Counted from the first letter of the stretch, positions 16,605 to 25,487 are shown. The stretch: DNA of 35,670 bases from an uncultured Bacteroidota bacterium (GCA_903821465.1 CAIJLK010000075.1:1-35670); one strand, 5' to 3'. The notes: a model not told the origin generated them from the sequence alone. Numbers and translations: made by a program.

Positions 16605-18123
16605 CATTATTTTCAGGGCGCATTTGAGGAAACAATAAAACATCTTGAATAGAAACCTGATTGGTCATCATCATACATAAACGATCAATTCCGATTCCGA
16701 TTCCAGAAGTTGGTGGCATCCCATATTCCAATGCTCTTAAGAAATCGTAATCAATAAACATAGCTTCATCATCACCTCTTTCCATCAGTTTAGCCTGTTC
16801 TTCGAATCGTTCGCGCTGATCAATCGGGTCGTTCAACTCTGAATAGGCGTTGGCAATTTCCTTACCATTTACCATCAACTCAAATCTTTCAACAAGGCCA
16901 GGTTTGCTTCTGTGTTTTTTGGTAAGCGGACTCATCTCAACCGGATAATCAATAATGAAAGTAGGTTGTATATAGGTATGCTCACTTGTTTCGCCGAAGA
17001 GTTCATCAATCAATTTACCCTTACCAATATTATTTGGTACAGAGATATTCAATTGCTTACAAACATCGCGCAAACCAGTTTCATCCATACCACTCACATC
17101 AATGCCAGTATTTTCTTTGATGGCATCTAAAATACTAATGCGTCTATAAGGTGCTTTAAAGTTGATGATCTTATCGCCCAATACTACATCGGTAGTTCCG
17201 TGTAAACTCAAAGCAATCTTTTCAAATAACTGCTCAGTTGTTTCCATCATCCAGAAATAATCTTTGTAGGCAGTGTACCACTCCAATACGGTGAATTCTG
17301 GATTGTGTGTGCGGTCCATCCCCTCATTTCTAAAATTTCTACTAAACTCATATACCCAATCAAATCCGCCCACGATCAAGCGCTTTAGGTATAATTCATT
17401 GGCAATACGCAAGTATAATGAAATGTCTAAAGCATTGTGGTGCGAAATAAACGGACGGGCAGCAGCGCCACCAGGAATGCTTTGCAGCACGGGTGTATCT
17501 ACTTCTAAAGCACCCTGCGCATTCAAGAACTCGCGGATGGTATTCACCAATTTGGTTCTTTTAACGAAAGTATCTTTCACCTCTGGGTTAATGATCAGAT
17601 CGGCATAGCGCTGACGGTAGCGGAACTCAGGGTCGGTCACTGCATCAAACACATTTCCTTCCTCATCACGTTTCACCACGGGAAGCGGCTTCAGAGATTT
17701 GGTAAGAAGGGTTAGGGTTTGTGCATGTATGGAGGTCTCACCAGTTTTAGTGATAAAGCCGTATCCTGTAACGCCAATGATATCGCCTAGGTCGAGTCCG
17801 CTTTTAATAACCACATCCCATAAGGTTTTGTCCTCCTCAGGACAAACATCATCTCTCTTCACATATAGCTGAATAATACCCTTGCTATCCTGGATCTTAA
17901 TGAATAGCACCTTACCCTTATCATTAATACTCATGATTCGGCCAGCCACACAAACTTGGGCAAACTGCTCTTTGGTCTCTTCAGAGTAGTTTTCTTTGAT
18001 ATCGGTAGAGTAATGCGAAACAGGGTATAGAGCTGCAGGAAATGGATCAATTCCGGCTTCTTGCATTTTCACCAGTTTTTCGCGACGAATGATTTCTTGT
18101 TCTGACAAGTGGGATAAACTCAT
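16579..18123 (-). CDS. lysS: Lysyl-tRNA synthetase (class II)
   Basis: Charges tRNA-Lys with lysine. At 514 residues it has the class IIb layout: an N-terminal OB-fold anticodon-binding domain (about 55-165, with VAGRIMSINDKGKVLFIKIQD) and a class II catalytic core. Motif 2 is YEFSRNFRNEGMDRTHNPEFT (near 262) and motif 3 is GIGIGIDRLCMMM (near 478), ending in the conserved FPQMRPE. After this the tail NNEKIIDKSE is encoded by the heptamer repeat on this strand, so the C-terminus may be recently altered. The ATG at 18123 fits the usual start. Confidence 0.97.
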   Translation of the reverse strand: MSLSHLSEQEIIRREKLVKMQEAGIDPFPAALYPVSHYSTDIKENYSEETKEQFAQVCVAGRIMSINDKGKVLFIKIQDSKGIIQLYVKRDDVCPEEDKTLWDVVIKSGLDLGDIIGVTGYGFITKTGETSIHAQTLTLLTKSLKPLPVVKRDEEGNVFDAVTDPEFRYRQRYADLIINPEVKDTFVKRTKLVNTIREFLNAQGALEVDTPVLQSIPGGAAARPFISHHNALDISLYLRIANELYLKRLIVGGFDWVYEFSRNFRNEGMDRTHNPEFTVLEWYTAYKDYFWMMETTEQLFEKIALSLHGTTDVVLGDKIINFKAPYRRISILDAIKENTGIDVSGMDETGLRDVCKQLNISVPNNIGKGKLIDELFGETSEHTYIQPTFIIDYPVEMSPLTKKHRSKPGLVERFELMVNGKEIANAYSELNDPIDQRERFEEQAKLMERGDDEAMFIDYDFLRALEYGMPPTSGIGIGIDRLCMMMTNQVSIQDVLLFPQMRPENNEKIIDKSE

Positions 18124-18204
18124 AATAGTAATTGCTTAGAGCGGGTAAAATTAACGCATGTTGGGCAGGTTGACAAGGGTTGGCAAAATAAAGCGGGATG
18201 CACC

Positions 18205-18795
18205 CTATTTTTCTTGAAAAAGTTTTTGGTAAATCTCTTTTTCAGAAAGCGATACTATTTCCCCTGGTTGCATGTTGTTCAGACAAATGTCTTCGATACT
18301 ATTTCTAATTAATCGCAAAGTAGGGAAACCAACTTTTGCAGTCATCTTTCTAACCTGTCTATTTTTTCCTTCCGTTAAGATGAGTTCGATCCATGGTGCA
18401 GGAATTTCTTTTCTGAAACGGATGGGTGGATTCCGATCTGGAACGATGGGATCTGTTTCAAAAATTTTTGTAATCGCTTTTTTAGTACGATAGATTTTTC
18501 CATCGAGGTTAATATCAACTCCTGATGATAATTCAGAAATGGCTTTTTCATTAATGGCGCCATCAACCTGAACCCAATAACTACGGCGATGAAAAAATTT
18601 TGGATGCAGTAAACGGTGATTTAATTGTTTGTCGTTCGTGAGTAAAAGCAAACCTTCACTATCATAATCTAATCTTCCAACTGGATAAACGTCTTTGGGC
18701 ATATCGAAAAAATCAGCCAAAGTTTGCTTGCCTTCTTCCCGTGAAAATTGAGAAAGTACTTGATAAGGTTTGTATAATTGGAAGTAATAATTCAT
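18205..18795 (-). CDS. rluE: rRNA pseudouridine synthase (RluE/RsuA family)
   Basis: Converts uridine to pseudouridine in rRNA. This 196-residue protein lacks an S4 domain, as RluE does. The catalytic motif GRLDYDSEGLLLLTND has Asp43, and the later motifs KTYWVQV-like (RRSYWVQVDG), LTEGKNRQVRKM and LRLIRNSI are typical. The ATG at 18795 was chosen; a TTG at 18804 would add three residues and lies in a hairpin. E. coli RluE modifies U2457 of 23S rRNA; the exact target here is not provable, so the symbol is tentative within the RluE/RsuA family. The start codon directly follows a terminator-like hairpin. Confidence 0.88.
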   Translation of the reverse strand: MNYYFQLYKPYQVLSQFSREEGKQTLADFFDMPKDVYPVGRLDYDSEGLLLLTNDKQLNHRLLHPKFFHRRSYWVQVDGAINEKAISELSSGVDINLDGKIYRTKKAITKIFETDPIVPDRNPPIRFRKEIPAPWIELILTEGKNRQVRKMTAKVGFPTLRLIRNSIEDICLNNMQPGEIVSLSEKEIYQKLFQEK

Positions 18796-18827
18796 AAAAA
18801 ACAAAAGTCCCGCAGAAGCGAGACTTT
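18796..18827 (-). terminator. Terminator-like hairpin touching the rluE start codon (possible attenuator)
   Basis: On the minus strand a 10-bp stem (18827-18818 with 18813-18804, loop 18817-18814) is fully paired if one G-U pair is allowed, and it is followed by a T-rich run ending at 18796, next to the ATG at 18795. On the plus strand the same position would be a C-A mismatch, which favours the minus strand as the transcribed one. Confidence 0.7.
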
Positions 18828-18900
18828 GTATATGGATGGGTTAGTAAGTACCAGGAAATCGAATTTCCTTACACAATATTAAAAAACCTTTTATCTAATG
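18828..18900 (-). ncRNA. Candidate structured leader RNA of rluE
   Basis: Between a -7 element (18908-18901) and the terminator-like hairpin lie about 73 bases that fold in theory: GGAAAT/ATTTCC form a tight hairpin, and GTAAG/CTTAC can enclose it. An 11-codon frame from a TTG (CKEIRFPGTY after the start) ends 13 bases before the hairpin and may be a leader peptide. No family was recognised. The remaining bases up to the lpxD promoter (about 18915-19183) are AT-rich and I see no gene in them. Confidence 0.35.
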
Positions 18901-18908
18901 CAAAAATA
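18901..18908 (-). promoter_or_regulatory. -7 promoter element for rluE leader
   Basis: TATTTTTG on the minus strand is an exact TAnnTTTG match. It forms one half of a perfect 14-bp palindrome CAAAAATATTTTTG (18901-18914), so an identical element faces the other way. A -33 TTG at the standard distance is not clear. Confidence 0.4.
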
Positions 18909-19183
18909 TTTTTGAACAATTTTATTAACATTTCCAAGCAAGTTGTGAATTCCAGCAGTTTTTAACACATTTTTTTTCAAGCTAAAACCGCTTTTTTATA
19001 AAATTAAAACAATGTTTTTGAAAATGTAATATCCTGAAACAATGATGAATAAAGGGTTTCAGCATGTATCAAAAATTCATGCGGTTTGTAAAGAACCAAA
19101 ATTGAATGATCAATGAAACCTTAAATTGCTTGCTTTGAACTGACATTTTTTGCGAAAAAAAATTTCTGCTTTGCAGCAGCCAT

Positions 19184-19191
19184 TACCTTTG
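19184..19191 (+). promoter_or_regulatory. -7 promoter element of lpxD-like gene
   Basis: TACCTTTG is an exact TAnnTTTG match 21 bases before the ATG at 19213. A 5-bp inverted repeat (CTGCT/AGCAG) lies just upstream. Confidence 0.5.
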
Positions 19192-19212
19192 ATTTTCACA
19201 AAAAACACTGTT

Positions 19213-20157
19213 ATGAAGTTTCCTGCTCCTGTTTCTGTTGAATGGATGGCTGATTTGATTGGCGCCGAAATATCGGGTAATCGCAGTGCGCAGATTAGCG
19301 GTATCAACGAAATACACAAAGTAATGAAGGGTGATCTTGTTTTTGTTGATCATCCAAAGTACTATGATACATGTTTGAACAGTGAAGCAAGTTTTATCAT
19401 TATCAATACAAAGGATGTTGTTGTTCCAGCAGGAAAAATAATTTTAATTGTAGCAGACCCTTTTGAATCTTATTTAAAAATCGTGCAGCATTTTAAACCA
19501 TTTGTTGCTGCAGAAAAATCAATCAGCGATAATTTAATTATTGGCGAAGGAAGCGTAATTATGCCGAATGTTTTTATTGGAAACGCTGTAGTAATTGGAA
19601 TAAATTCTGTGATTTATCCGAATGTAAGTTTGTTAGATGGAACCATTATTGGTAACAATGTAGTAATTCAAGCAGGCACTGTAGTAGGAAGCGATGCATT
19701 TTATTATAACACAAAAAAGAATAGAGAGAGTTGGTTTAAACGCATGCAAAGTTGTGGCAATGTAGTGATTGAAGACAATGTAGAAATTGGTGCGGGATGT
19801 ACCATCGATCGAGGTGTAACAGCAGAAACGAGAATTGGTTTTGGAACCAAGATGGATAATATGGTGCACATTGGTCATGATACTACTATAGGTAAAAATT
19901 GTTTGTTTGCTGCACAGGTTGGAATTGCAGGAGGAACAATCATTGAAGACGGTGTAACCTTATGGGGACAGGTTGGCGTAAGCAAAACATTGACTATTGG
20001 TGCCAATGCAGTGGTTTTAGCGCAGAGTGGTGTTCCTTCTTCCTTAGCGGGTGGAAAAACTTATTTCGGCTATCCAGCAGAAGACGCGTCACTCAAAAGA
20101 AGGGAATTGGTATGGATCAAGCGTATCCCTGAGCTTTGGAAAAAAGTAATGGAATAA
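19213..20157 (+). CDS. LpxD-like UDP-3-O-acylglucosamine N-acyltransferase
   Basis: Transfers a hydroxyacyl chain from ACP to the UDP-acylglucosamine lipid A precursor, by family. Residues about 1-95 form the uridine-binding N-domain (VSVEWMADLIGAEISGN, GDLVFVDHPKYYD). From about 105 to 290 hexapeptide repeats of a left-handed beta-helix follow (IIGEGSVIMPNVFIG, VIGINSVIYPNVSL and so on). The catalytic His is probably His222 in MVHIGHDTTIG. At 314 residues it is slightly shorter than typical LpxD (about 340). It is not beside lpxC/fabZ or lpxA, the usual setting of the main lpxD, so it may be a second copy. The ATG at 19213 replaces a TTG at 19150 that lies upstream of the promoter element. 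Confidence 0.85.
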   Translation: MKFPAPVSVEWMADLIGAEISGNRSAQISGINEIHKVMKGDLVFVDHPKYYDTCLNSEASFIIINTKDVVVPAGKIILIVADPFESYLKIVQHFKPFVAAEKSISDNLIIGEGSVIMPNVFIGNAVVIGINSVIYPNVSLLDGTIIGNNVVIQAGTVVGSDAFYYNTKKNRESWFKRMQSCGNVVIEDNVEIGAGCTIDRGVTAETRIGFGTKMDNMVHIGHDTTIGKNCLFAAQVGIAGGTIIEDGVTLWGQVGVSKTLTIGANAVVLAQSGVPSSLAGGKTYFGYPAEDASLKRRELVWIKRIPELWKKVME

Positions 20158-20165
20158 TTATTAAT

Positions 20166-20187
20166 GCAATCTAAAATTGCCTTTTTC
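20166..20187 (+). terminator. Weak intrinsic terminator after lpxD-like gene
   Basis: GCAAT and ATTGC (20166-20170, 20176-20180) form a short stem followed by CTTTTTC, 8 bases after the stop. The 5-bp stem is weak. Confidence 0.4.
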
Positions 20188-20211
20188 AAAACAGGTTGCG
20201 ATGAATAAAAT

Positions 20212-21189
20212 CTATGACAAGTCATACTGTTTTTTCAACTCAGAACTGATGCGTTCGATTGAGTCTTTCATTGGGCGATACTGAAATTCAGGAAAGGCTT
20301 TTAATAATTTGCTATTATCAAAACTTACAGTTGCTCTGGCAGTTCTTGCCGTTTCCTTAGTTAACAACGGACTCTTGCCAGTAATAAGTCCCTTGATTCC
20401 TTCTAATCTCCAAACAATTTCTGCCAGAAACGCCGTTACTTTTTTATGTGGTGGTTTTTTGTGAAATGCATTCGCGATCATAGTAAATATATCGCGGTAA
20501 GGCAGGTTAGCAGCACTTAAAATATAGCGCTGTTCCTTAATGCTGCTATCCATTAATAGTATCATGGCATCAACTACATCCAAGACATCAACAAAGCCAC
20601 TTGAGCCTTCTGTATACCAAGGGAATTCGTCGTAAGCGGATTTAAAAATGGCAGTAGAGCCTTTTGTCCAATCGCTCGCCCCTAGAATAATTACTGGATT
20701 TACCACTACTACATTTAATCCCTCGCCCATACCGCGCCAAACTTCTATTTCGGCTAGGTATTTAGATTTTCCGTATTCACTATTACTAGTTTCTTCAGAC
20801 CAGTTCATGGTTTCATTAATGGCTTGGTCTTCTCTGATCCTGCCAAGCGCGGCAACAGAGCTCACAAAAAGTAATTTTTCAACACCAGCATTTAAGCAAG
20901 CATTCACAATATTAGCTGTGCCTTCAATATTGGTATGCTGTAATGCGCTTTTATTTTTTGCAGTAAACGAAACGATCGCTGCACAATGGTAAACTTGTTG
21001 AACACCTACCATAGCTTCTTCTAGCGCTACAATGTCTAAGATATCAGCCTTAAACCATTCGATGGCAGATGCTTCAGGGGTAGCAGGAATTTCAGAACGA
21101 TACAATGCCCTCACTGTCCTACCCTGAGCAACCAGTGCTTTAATAAGATGTGATCCAACTAAACCAGTAGCGCCGGTTACTAAAATCAT
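20212..21189 (-). CDS. NAD-dependent epimerase/dehydratase (extended SDR)
   Basis: An extended short-chain dehydrogenase of 325 residues. The Rossmann loop TGATGLVGSHL starts at residue 5. The catalytic segment includes FVSSVAALGR (Ser near 111) and YGKSKYLAE (Tyr near 138, Lys near 142). The pattern resembles dihydroflavonol reductase-like or 3-beta-HSD-like enzymes more than nucleotide-sugar epimerases. The substrate is unknown. It follows the fur-family gene by 50 bases on the same strand with no promoter element visible, so it may be the third gene of the SCO1-fur unit. The stop faces the lpxD-like gene across 54 bases. Confidence 0.85.
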   Translation of the reverse strand: MILVTGATGLVGSHLIKALVAQGRTVRALYRSEIPATPEASAIEWFKADILDIVALEEAMVGVQQVYHCAAIVSFTAKNKSALQHTNIEGTANIVNACLNAGVEKLLFVSSVAALGRIREDQAINETMNWSEETSNSEYGKSKYLAEIEVWRGMGEGLNVVVVNPVIILGASDWTKGSTAIFKSAYDEFPWYTEGSSGFVDVLDVVDAMILLMDSSIKEQRYILSAANLPYRDIFTMIANAFHKKPPHKKVTAFLAEIVWRLEGIKGLITGKSPLLTKETARTARATVSFDNSKLLKAFPEFQYRPMKDSIERISSELKKQYDLS

Positions 21190-21239
21190 GAGGGTTATTT
21201 ATTGATGGAATTATTAGTACGCTAAGATAATGAGAATCA

Positions 21240-21656
21240 CTATTGACATTTCATGCAAGTTCCACTAGCAACTACATCAACCTGTGTTACTTTAAAACCT
21301 GAGGGCAAAATAACAGGAGGTACCGTAATATGATCCAAGCAATAGGTATTGCCACAATGGTCGCACATAAAGTGTACATGATTATCGTGGTGATGGCCTT
21401 CACTGCAATCGTCTTTACATAAAGCATACCGAACCGAATTATCTGCCGAAGGAATGGTATGAATGATTCCTTTTTCTACGAATGTTTGAAGGGTTCTATA
21501 AATAGTTACCCGATCGAATTCTTCTCCGCTTTGTTGTTCAATATCTGCATGAGCCAACGCACCTTTGCGCTGAAGAAACATTTCCAGAATTTTTTTCCGG
21601 CTATCAGTGATGCTCAGCTGATTTCTTTTAAGGGTATCTACGATCCTTGGATGCAT
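21240..21656 (-). CDS. Fur-family metal-dependent transcriptional regulator
   Basis: A 138-residue Fur/Zur/PerR-type repressor. The N-terminal winged helix (about 1-80) has ITDSRKKILEMFL and FDRVTIYRTLQTFVEKGII, the recognition region. The metal and dimer domain contains a His-rich stretch (GHHHDNHVHF), CDHC near 96-99 and CMKC at the end (Cys134, Cys137), the two pairs that bind structural zinc. Which metal it senses cannot be read directly; the link to MerC and SCO1 points to zinc or copper handling. It follows the SCO1 gene by 9 bases. A perfect palindrome in the nearby divergent promoter is a likely binding site. Confidence 0.93.
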   Translation of the reverse strand: MHPRIVDTLKRNQLSITDSRKKILEMFLQRKGALAHADIEQQSGEEFDRVTIYRTLQTFVEKGIIHTIPSADNSVRYALCKDDCSEGHHHDNHVHFMCDHCGNTYCLDHITVPPVILPSGFKVTQVDVVASGTCMKCQ

Positions 21657-21665
21657 ATGATGCGA

Positions 21666-22322
21666 TTAGGGATTATTGCCAAAAATACTATTTACAAAAT
21701 TGCCTTTCCCGGCTTTTTCTTTTAAGAGTTTTCGGATATCAACCTTTAGTTTTTCTAATTCATCTGCCTTCAATCCGTCATACACCTGACCACGAACCTT
21801 TCCGTCTCTATCAACCAATGCAAAGAATTGGGTATGTATGAATTGGTCCTCAATTTTCTCCACATTATTTTTTGGATCATCCAATAAATAAGAACTACGT
21901 GCCTGACTGTATAAACTGTCTTTACGACCAGTTAAGAAAATCCATTTTTTAGTATCCGCTTTGATTGAATCGGCATATACTTTCATGCGCGCAACCGTAT
22001 CGCGATCTGGGTCGCAGGTATGAGAAAGGATCAGAAAATCTGGCTCATCCTTAAATGTTTCAGCAATCGTTTTCATGTTGGCATTCATTTTCGGACAAAT
22101 TCCTTTGCAATTGGTAAAGAAGTACTCCACCACACAAACCTTTCCCAACATATCTTTTTCAGTAAAGATTTGGTTGTCTTGTGTTTTAAAGTGGAATGGT
22201 TTTACATAGCTGATTGTAGATAATTTGGTTCTCCACTCATCATTTCCGCGAAACAAGAAGAAATAGAATCCCGTAAGTAGCAACAAGAAGAAGAGAAAAT
22301 AGCCTAATAATTTCTTTGCCAT
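21666..22322 (-). CDS. SCO1/SenC family copper-binding thioredoxin-fold protein
   Basis: A 218-residue protein with one N-terminal membrane anchor (about 4-24) and a periplasmic thioredoxin-like domain. The copper motif CKGIC (Cys72, Cys76) is preceded by YFFTN, and the third ligand His lies in FIHTQFFALVD near residue 166. SCO proteins deliver copper to cytochrome c oxidase or act as thiol redox proteins; here no oxidase genes are near. It heads the transcript with the fur-family gene and is divergent from merC. Confidence 0.92.
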   Translation of the reverse strand: MAKKLLGYFLFFLLLLTGFYFFLFRGNDEWRTKLSTISYVKPFHFKTQDNQIFTEKDMLGKVCVVEYFFTNCKGICPKMNANMKTIAETFKDEPDFLILSHTCDPDRDTVARMKVYADSIKADTKKWIFLTGRKDSLYSQARSSYLLDDPKNNVEKIEDQFIHTQFFALVDRDGKVRGQVYDGLKADELEKLKVDIRKLLKEKAGKGNFVNSIFGNNP

Positions 22323-22338
22323 AGTACAATAATTGCTG

Positions 22339-22367
22339 CAAAGTTAGGGGGCAGGAGCTTTTCTCAA
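22339..22367 (-). promoter_or_regulatory. Promoter of the SCO1-fur unit
   Basis: TAACTTTG (22346-22339, minus strand) is an exact -7 match, with TTG (22367-22365) 18 bases upstream as -33 element. It lies 16 bases before the start codon at 22322. Confidence 0.6.
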
Positions 22368-22380
22368 TCTGCTTTATTAT

Positions 22381-22412
22381 TTTGCAACATTGTTGCATTT
22401 GAACTACTTTTG
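22381..22412 (+). promoter_or_regulatory. merC promoter containing a Fur-family-type operator
   Basis: TTTG (22381-22384) and TACTTTTG (22405-22412) are a -33/-7 pair with a 20-base spacer. Overlapping the -33 element and filling most of the spacer is a perfect palindrome, TGCAACA-T-TGTTGCA (22383-22397), with the 7-1-7 form of Fur-family boxes. Binding there should block merC; the site is also about 40 bases upstream of the divergent SCO1 promoter. Confidence 0.65.
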
Positions 22413-22430
22413 CGTCTCTTTTAGACGAAA

Positions 22431-22817
22431 ATGAAGGTAAACTTAGACTTTGTGGGTATTGCAACATCCTTGGCTTGTGCCATACATTGTGCTTTATTGC
22501 CTTTGTTTCTAAGTAGCCTACCCATATTTGGCATCAATATTATCGACAATCTTTACTTTGAGTACCTAATGGTGGGGATAGCTTTTATGGTAGGCACCCT
22601 AGCTTTACGTCATGGAAAACACAAACACCACCACAGTTTTGTGCCCATGCTGGTGTTTACTATTGGGATTCTTTTATTATTAGCCAAAGTAATCTGGCAT
22701 CAATGGCAAAATTGGTTGTTATGGCCCGCAGTAGCTTGCATCGTGGCTGCGCACTTACTGAATTTCAGTTACTGCAGGATCCACAATCATGCTCATGCCG
22801 ATGATTGTGATCATTAA
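22431..22817 (+). CDS. MerC domain membrane protein
   Basis: A 128-residue protein with four hydrophobic helices (about 7-27, 40-60, 68-86, 92-110). The conserved SLACAIHCALLP carries Cys16 and Cys20, as in MerC mercury transporters. The C-terminus is rich in His, Asp and Cys (HNHAHADDCDH), and there is another HGKHKHHH loop, both metal-binding in look. Chromosomal MerC-domain proteins of Bacteroidota are not known to belong to mercury operons; zinc or another divalent metal is more likely given the Fur-family operator. Its stop codon is directly followed by the stop codon of cysS on the other strand. Confidence 0.87.
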   Translation: MKVNLDFVGIATSLACAIHCALLPLFLSSLPIFGINIIDNLYFEYLMVGIAFMVGTLALRHGKHKHHHSFVPMLVFTIGILLLLAKVIWHQWQNWLLWPAVACIVAAHLLNFSYCRIHNHAHADDCDH

Positions 22818-24323
22818 TTAGTTAAAGGAATAACTGGTTCCACCGTCTTTTTCGTCCTTCAGCTGAACACCCAAAGCCGCTAATTCGTTTCTGATCTTAT
22901 CGCTTGTCATGAAATCCTTTCTACCCTTTGCGTCTTTACGAATATTGATGAGTAATTGGAGTACGCCATCTAACTGACCATTATCGGCTGCTTTTTCTCC
23001 TACCAATCCAAATACATCTTCTAGATAAACCTTCAATTGTTTTTGTAAAAGCAAGGCAGTATGTCCGCTCAAAGCATCGCCGGCAATATGTTTATCCTTG
23101 ATAGAGTTGATGACTGATGATAAATCAAACATATTTGCTAAAACTTTAGCAGTGCTGAAATCATCATCCATGAACTCATCAAATTCTGCAACTAGTTTTT
23201 TTACTTTCTCATCAAGTGCATTATCTGAAGCGGTAGTTGTTGCATCAATGATTTGTTTGCTATACCAATCATAAGATTCCCATAATCGCTTCAGCGCTTT
23301 TTCGGAAGCCTGTAGTGCCTCATTGCTAAAATCGAGGGTGCCTCTATAATGACTTTGCAGGATAAAGAAGCGAATGGTCATTGGTGTATAAGCTTGTTCT
23401 AAAATGGGACTCTCGCCACTGAATAATTCAGTTAGCTTGATTACATTATTATAACTCTTACCCATTTTCTTACCCTGAATGGTGATCATATTATTATGCA
23501 ACCAATAGCGTGCGGGTGTTTTGTGATTGCAAACGGTACTCTGTGCGATCTCACATTCGTGATGTGGAAATTGTAGGTCCATTCCGCCGCCGTGTATATC
23601 AAACTCTTCCCCCAAATATTTACTACTCATCGCAGAGCATTCGATATGCCATCCCGGGAAACCCTCTCCCCATGGGCTTTGCCAGCGCATGATATGTTCA
23701 GGAGGTGCAGATTTCCAAAGTGCAAAATCGTTCTTGTCTCTCTTCTCATCCTGATTATCTAGCTCACGTGTTGTATCGAGTTGGTCTTCTAAATTTCTTC
23801 CGCTGAGCATACCATAAGGCTTGCCAACTTTTGAGAAATCGGTATTGTATTTATCAACATCAAAATAAACGGAACCATTTGCTTCATATGCATAGCCATC
23901 TTCAATGATTTTTTTAATCATTTCTATTTGCTCAACAATATGACCAGTAGCTGTTGGTTCGATGCTAGGTGGTAAATTATTAAATTTACTCATAGCCCAA
24001 TGATAGAGGTTGGTATATTTCTGTACCAGCTCCATTGGTTCGAGCTTTTCTAAAATGGCTTTTGAACTGATCTTGTCTTCTGCTTCGCGACCTTCTTCTT
24101 CGAAGTGACCAGCATCAGTGATATTGCGTACATAACGTACTTTATATCCCAGGCACATCAAGTAACGATAAATTACGTCGAATGTAATGAAGGGGCGTGC
24201 ATGTCCAAGATGACTTTCACCACTTACAGTTGGTCCGCATACATACATTCCAACGTAAGGTGCATTGATTGGCGTAAAGATTTCTTTTTGTCTGCTTAGC
24301 GAATTATATACTTTCAAAGACAT
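22818..24323 (-). CDS. cysS: Cysteinyl-tRNA synthetase (class I)
   Basis: Charges tRNA-Cys. A 501-residue class I synthetase: [17 protein letters not shown] carries a zinc Cys and an HLGH form of the HIGH signature, EC(S)AMSSKYLG and HHECEIAQS add zinc-binding positions near 220-250, and [10 protein letters not shown] is the KMSKS loop, here with Gly in place of Ser. A C-terminal helical anticodon-binding domain follows. The ATG at 24323 was chosen; a TTG at 24332 adds three residues. It is last in a long minus-strand series, with 51 bases to the EEP gene upstream. Confidence 0.96.
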   Translation of the reverse strand: MSLKVYNSLSRQKEIFTPINAPYVGMYVCGPTVSGESHLGHARPFITFDVIYRYLMCLGYKVRYVRNITDAGHFEEEGREAEDKISSKAILEKLEPMELVQKYTNLYHWAMSKFNNLPPSIEPTATGHIVEQIEMIKKIIEDGYAYEANGSVYFDVDKYNTDFSKVGKPYGMLSGRNLEDQLDTTRELDNQDEKRDKNDFALWKSAPPEHIMRWQSPWGEGFPGWHIECSAMSSKYLGEEFDIHGGGMDLQFPHHECEIAQSTVCNHKTPARYWLHNNMITIQGKKMGKSYNNVIKLTELFSGESPILEQAYTPMTIRFFILQSHYRGTLDFSNEALQASEKALKRLWESYDWYSKQIIDATTTASDNALDEKVKKLVAEFDEFMDDDFSTAKVLANMFDLSSVINSIKDKHIAGDALSGHTALLLQKQLKVYLEDVFGLVGEKAADNGQLDGVLQLLINIRKDAKGRKDFMTSDKIRNELAALGVQLKDEKDGGTSYSFN

Positions 24324-24374
24324 GGGATGCAAGATAAGAAAATTAAGCCGTTTAGGGTTTGATGGAGTCTCGAA

Positions 24375-25487
24375 TTATTTATTGATGCGCAGGTCGGTAA
24401 CCAGCATCATATGGTCGCTCAGGTCTTCATCCACTAGATCAAACTGCTTTACAGTGAATCGATTATCGGCCAGAATATAGTCGATTCGCAATGTTGGTGC
24501 TAAAGACAAATAGGTACGACCAATGCCAAACCCTTTTTTCAGAAAGCAATCCTGCCAATTTCCCTTGATATTAAAATAGGGATAGGAATTAGGTACATCA
24601 TTAAAATCGCCAGCAATAATTGTTGGCAGTTGACTGAGGTCTTTCTGGCTTCTTACAATATCTGATTGAAGTCCCCTTCTTTCGAAAGCCCGTTTCATTT
24701 TAATGATAATATTTTTTGAAGCGGTTACGCTTTCTTCCTCCTGCCCTTTGATCTTTTCAATGTCTGCATAATCTTCTTTTTTAAATTTAAAAGACTGCAT
24801 ATGGGTTGTAAAGATCCTGAATGTATCATCACCTTTTTGAATGTCGGCAAATAGCAGACTTTCTGCTACTGGAAACTTAGTTTTACCAGAATCGATGATT
24901 GGAAATTTAGAAAAAATAATACTGCCCGATTGATAGCTACCGTTATTGCGCAAATAATCTCTTGAAAAATAGTAGTAGGGAAAAGTTTTTGTGAACAGAG
25001 AAATATTATCAGCCGATTCTCTTTCTGTGCTATTATTGAATTCCTGCAAGCAAACAATATCTGCTTGTATCTTCAAAATGATATCTGCAATTTCATTGCG
25101 AACTAATCTTTTGGATTCTATATTATTACTTAGACCGTTGAAGCTTCTAACATTCCAATCAACCACCCGAATATTTTGTGCACTTTTCTTTTTGTTAAAA
25201 CCAGATCCCAAATGCCAGGCAAATGCAACTTCCATTTGTTGCCAACCCAATGTTAAGCAGATCAGTGGAATCCAGGCATAGACCGGTTTAGCAATCAACC
25301 AAAAGATGAAGGCAAAAAATAAAAGCAGAATGAGATAAGGCACTATTAATCCAATGAAACCAAATACCCACCAATTAGAAGGATTAATATAGGACGATAC
25401 GCATGCAATCAGAAAAAGTGAGCCCAAAAAAATGGTGATACTTAAGCTGAAAGATTTGAACACACGACGCAAAATACTTTTTGCCAT
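24375..25487 (-). CDS. Membrane-anchored EEP-superfamily protein (copy 1)
   Basis: An endonuclease/exonuclease/phosphatase fold protein of 370 residues. Three hydrophobic helices (about 14-34, 41-64, 68-86) anchor it to the membrane, with a catalytic domain from about 108. The metal and active-site motifs are complete: VDWNVRSF, CLQEF (Glu metal ligand), AGDFNDVP and LSDHMMLVTD (Asp-His pair). The phosphodiester or phosphate ester substrate is unknown. It follows copy 2 by 19 bases. Confidence 0.87.
   Translation of the reverse strand: MAKSILRRVFKSFSLSITIFLGSLFLIACVSSYINPSNWWVFGFIGLIVPYLILLLFFAFIFWLIAKPVYAWIPLICLTLGWQQMEVAFAWHLGSGFNKKKSAQNIRVVDWNVRSFNGLSNNIESKRLVRNEIADIILKIQADIVCLQEFNNSTERESADNISLFTKTFPYYYFSRDYLRNNGSYQSGSIIFSKFPIIDSGKTKFPVAESLLFADIQKGDDTFRIFTTHMQSFKFKKEDYADIEKIKGQEEESVTASKNIIIKMKRAFERRGLQSDIVRSQKDLSQLPTIIAGDFNDVPNSYPYFNIKGNWQDCFLKKGFGIGRTYLSLAPTLRIDYILADNRFTVKQFDLVDEDLSDHMMLVTDLRINK

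Noticed and set aside
22818-24323. KMGKS instead of KMSKS and HLGH instead of HIGH in cysS as signs of an inactive synthetase
   Set aside because: Such variants occur in functional class I synthetases, and the zinc and core motifs are intact.
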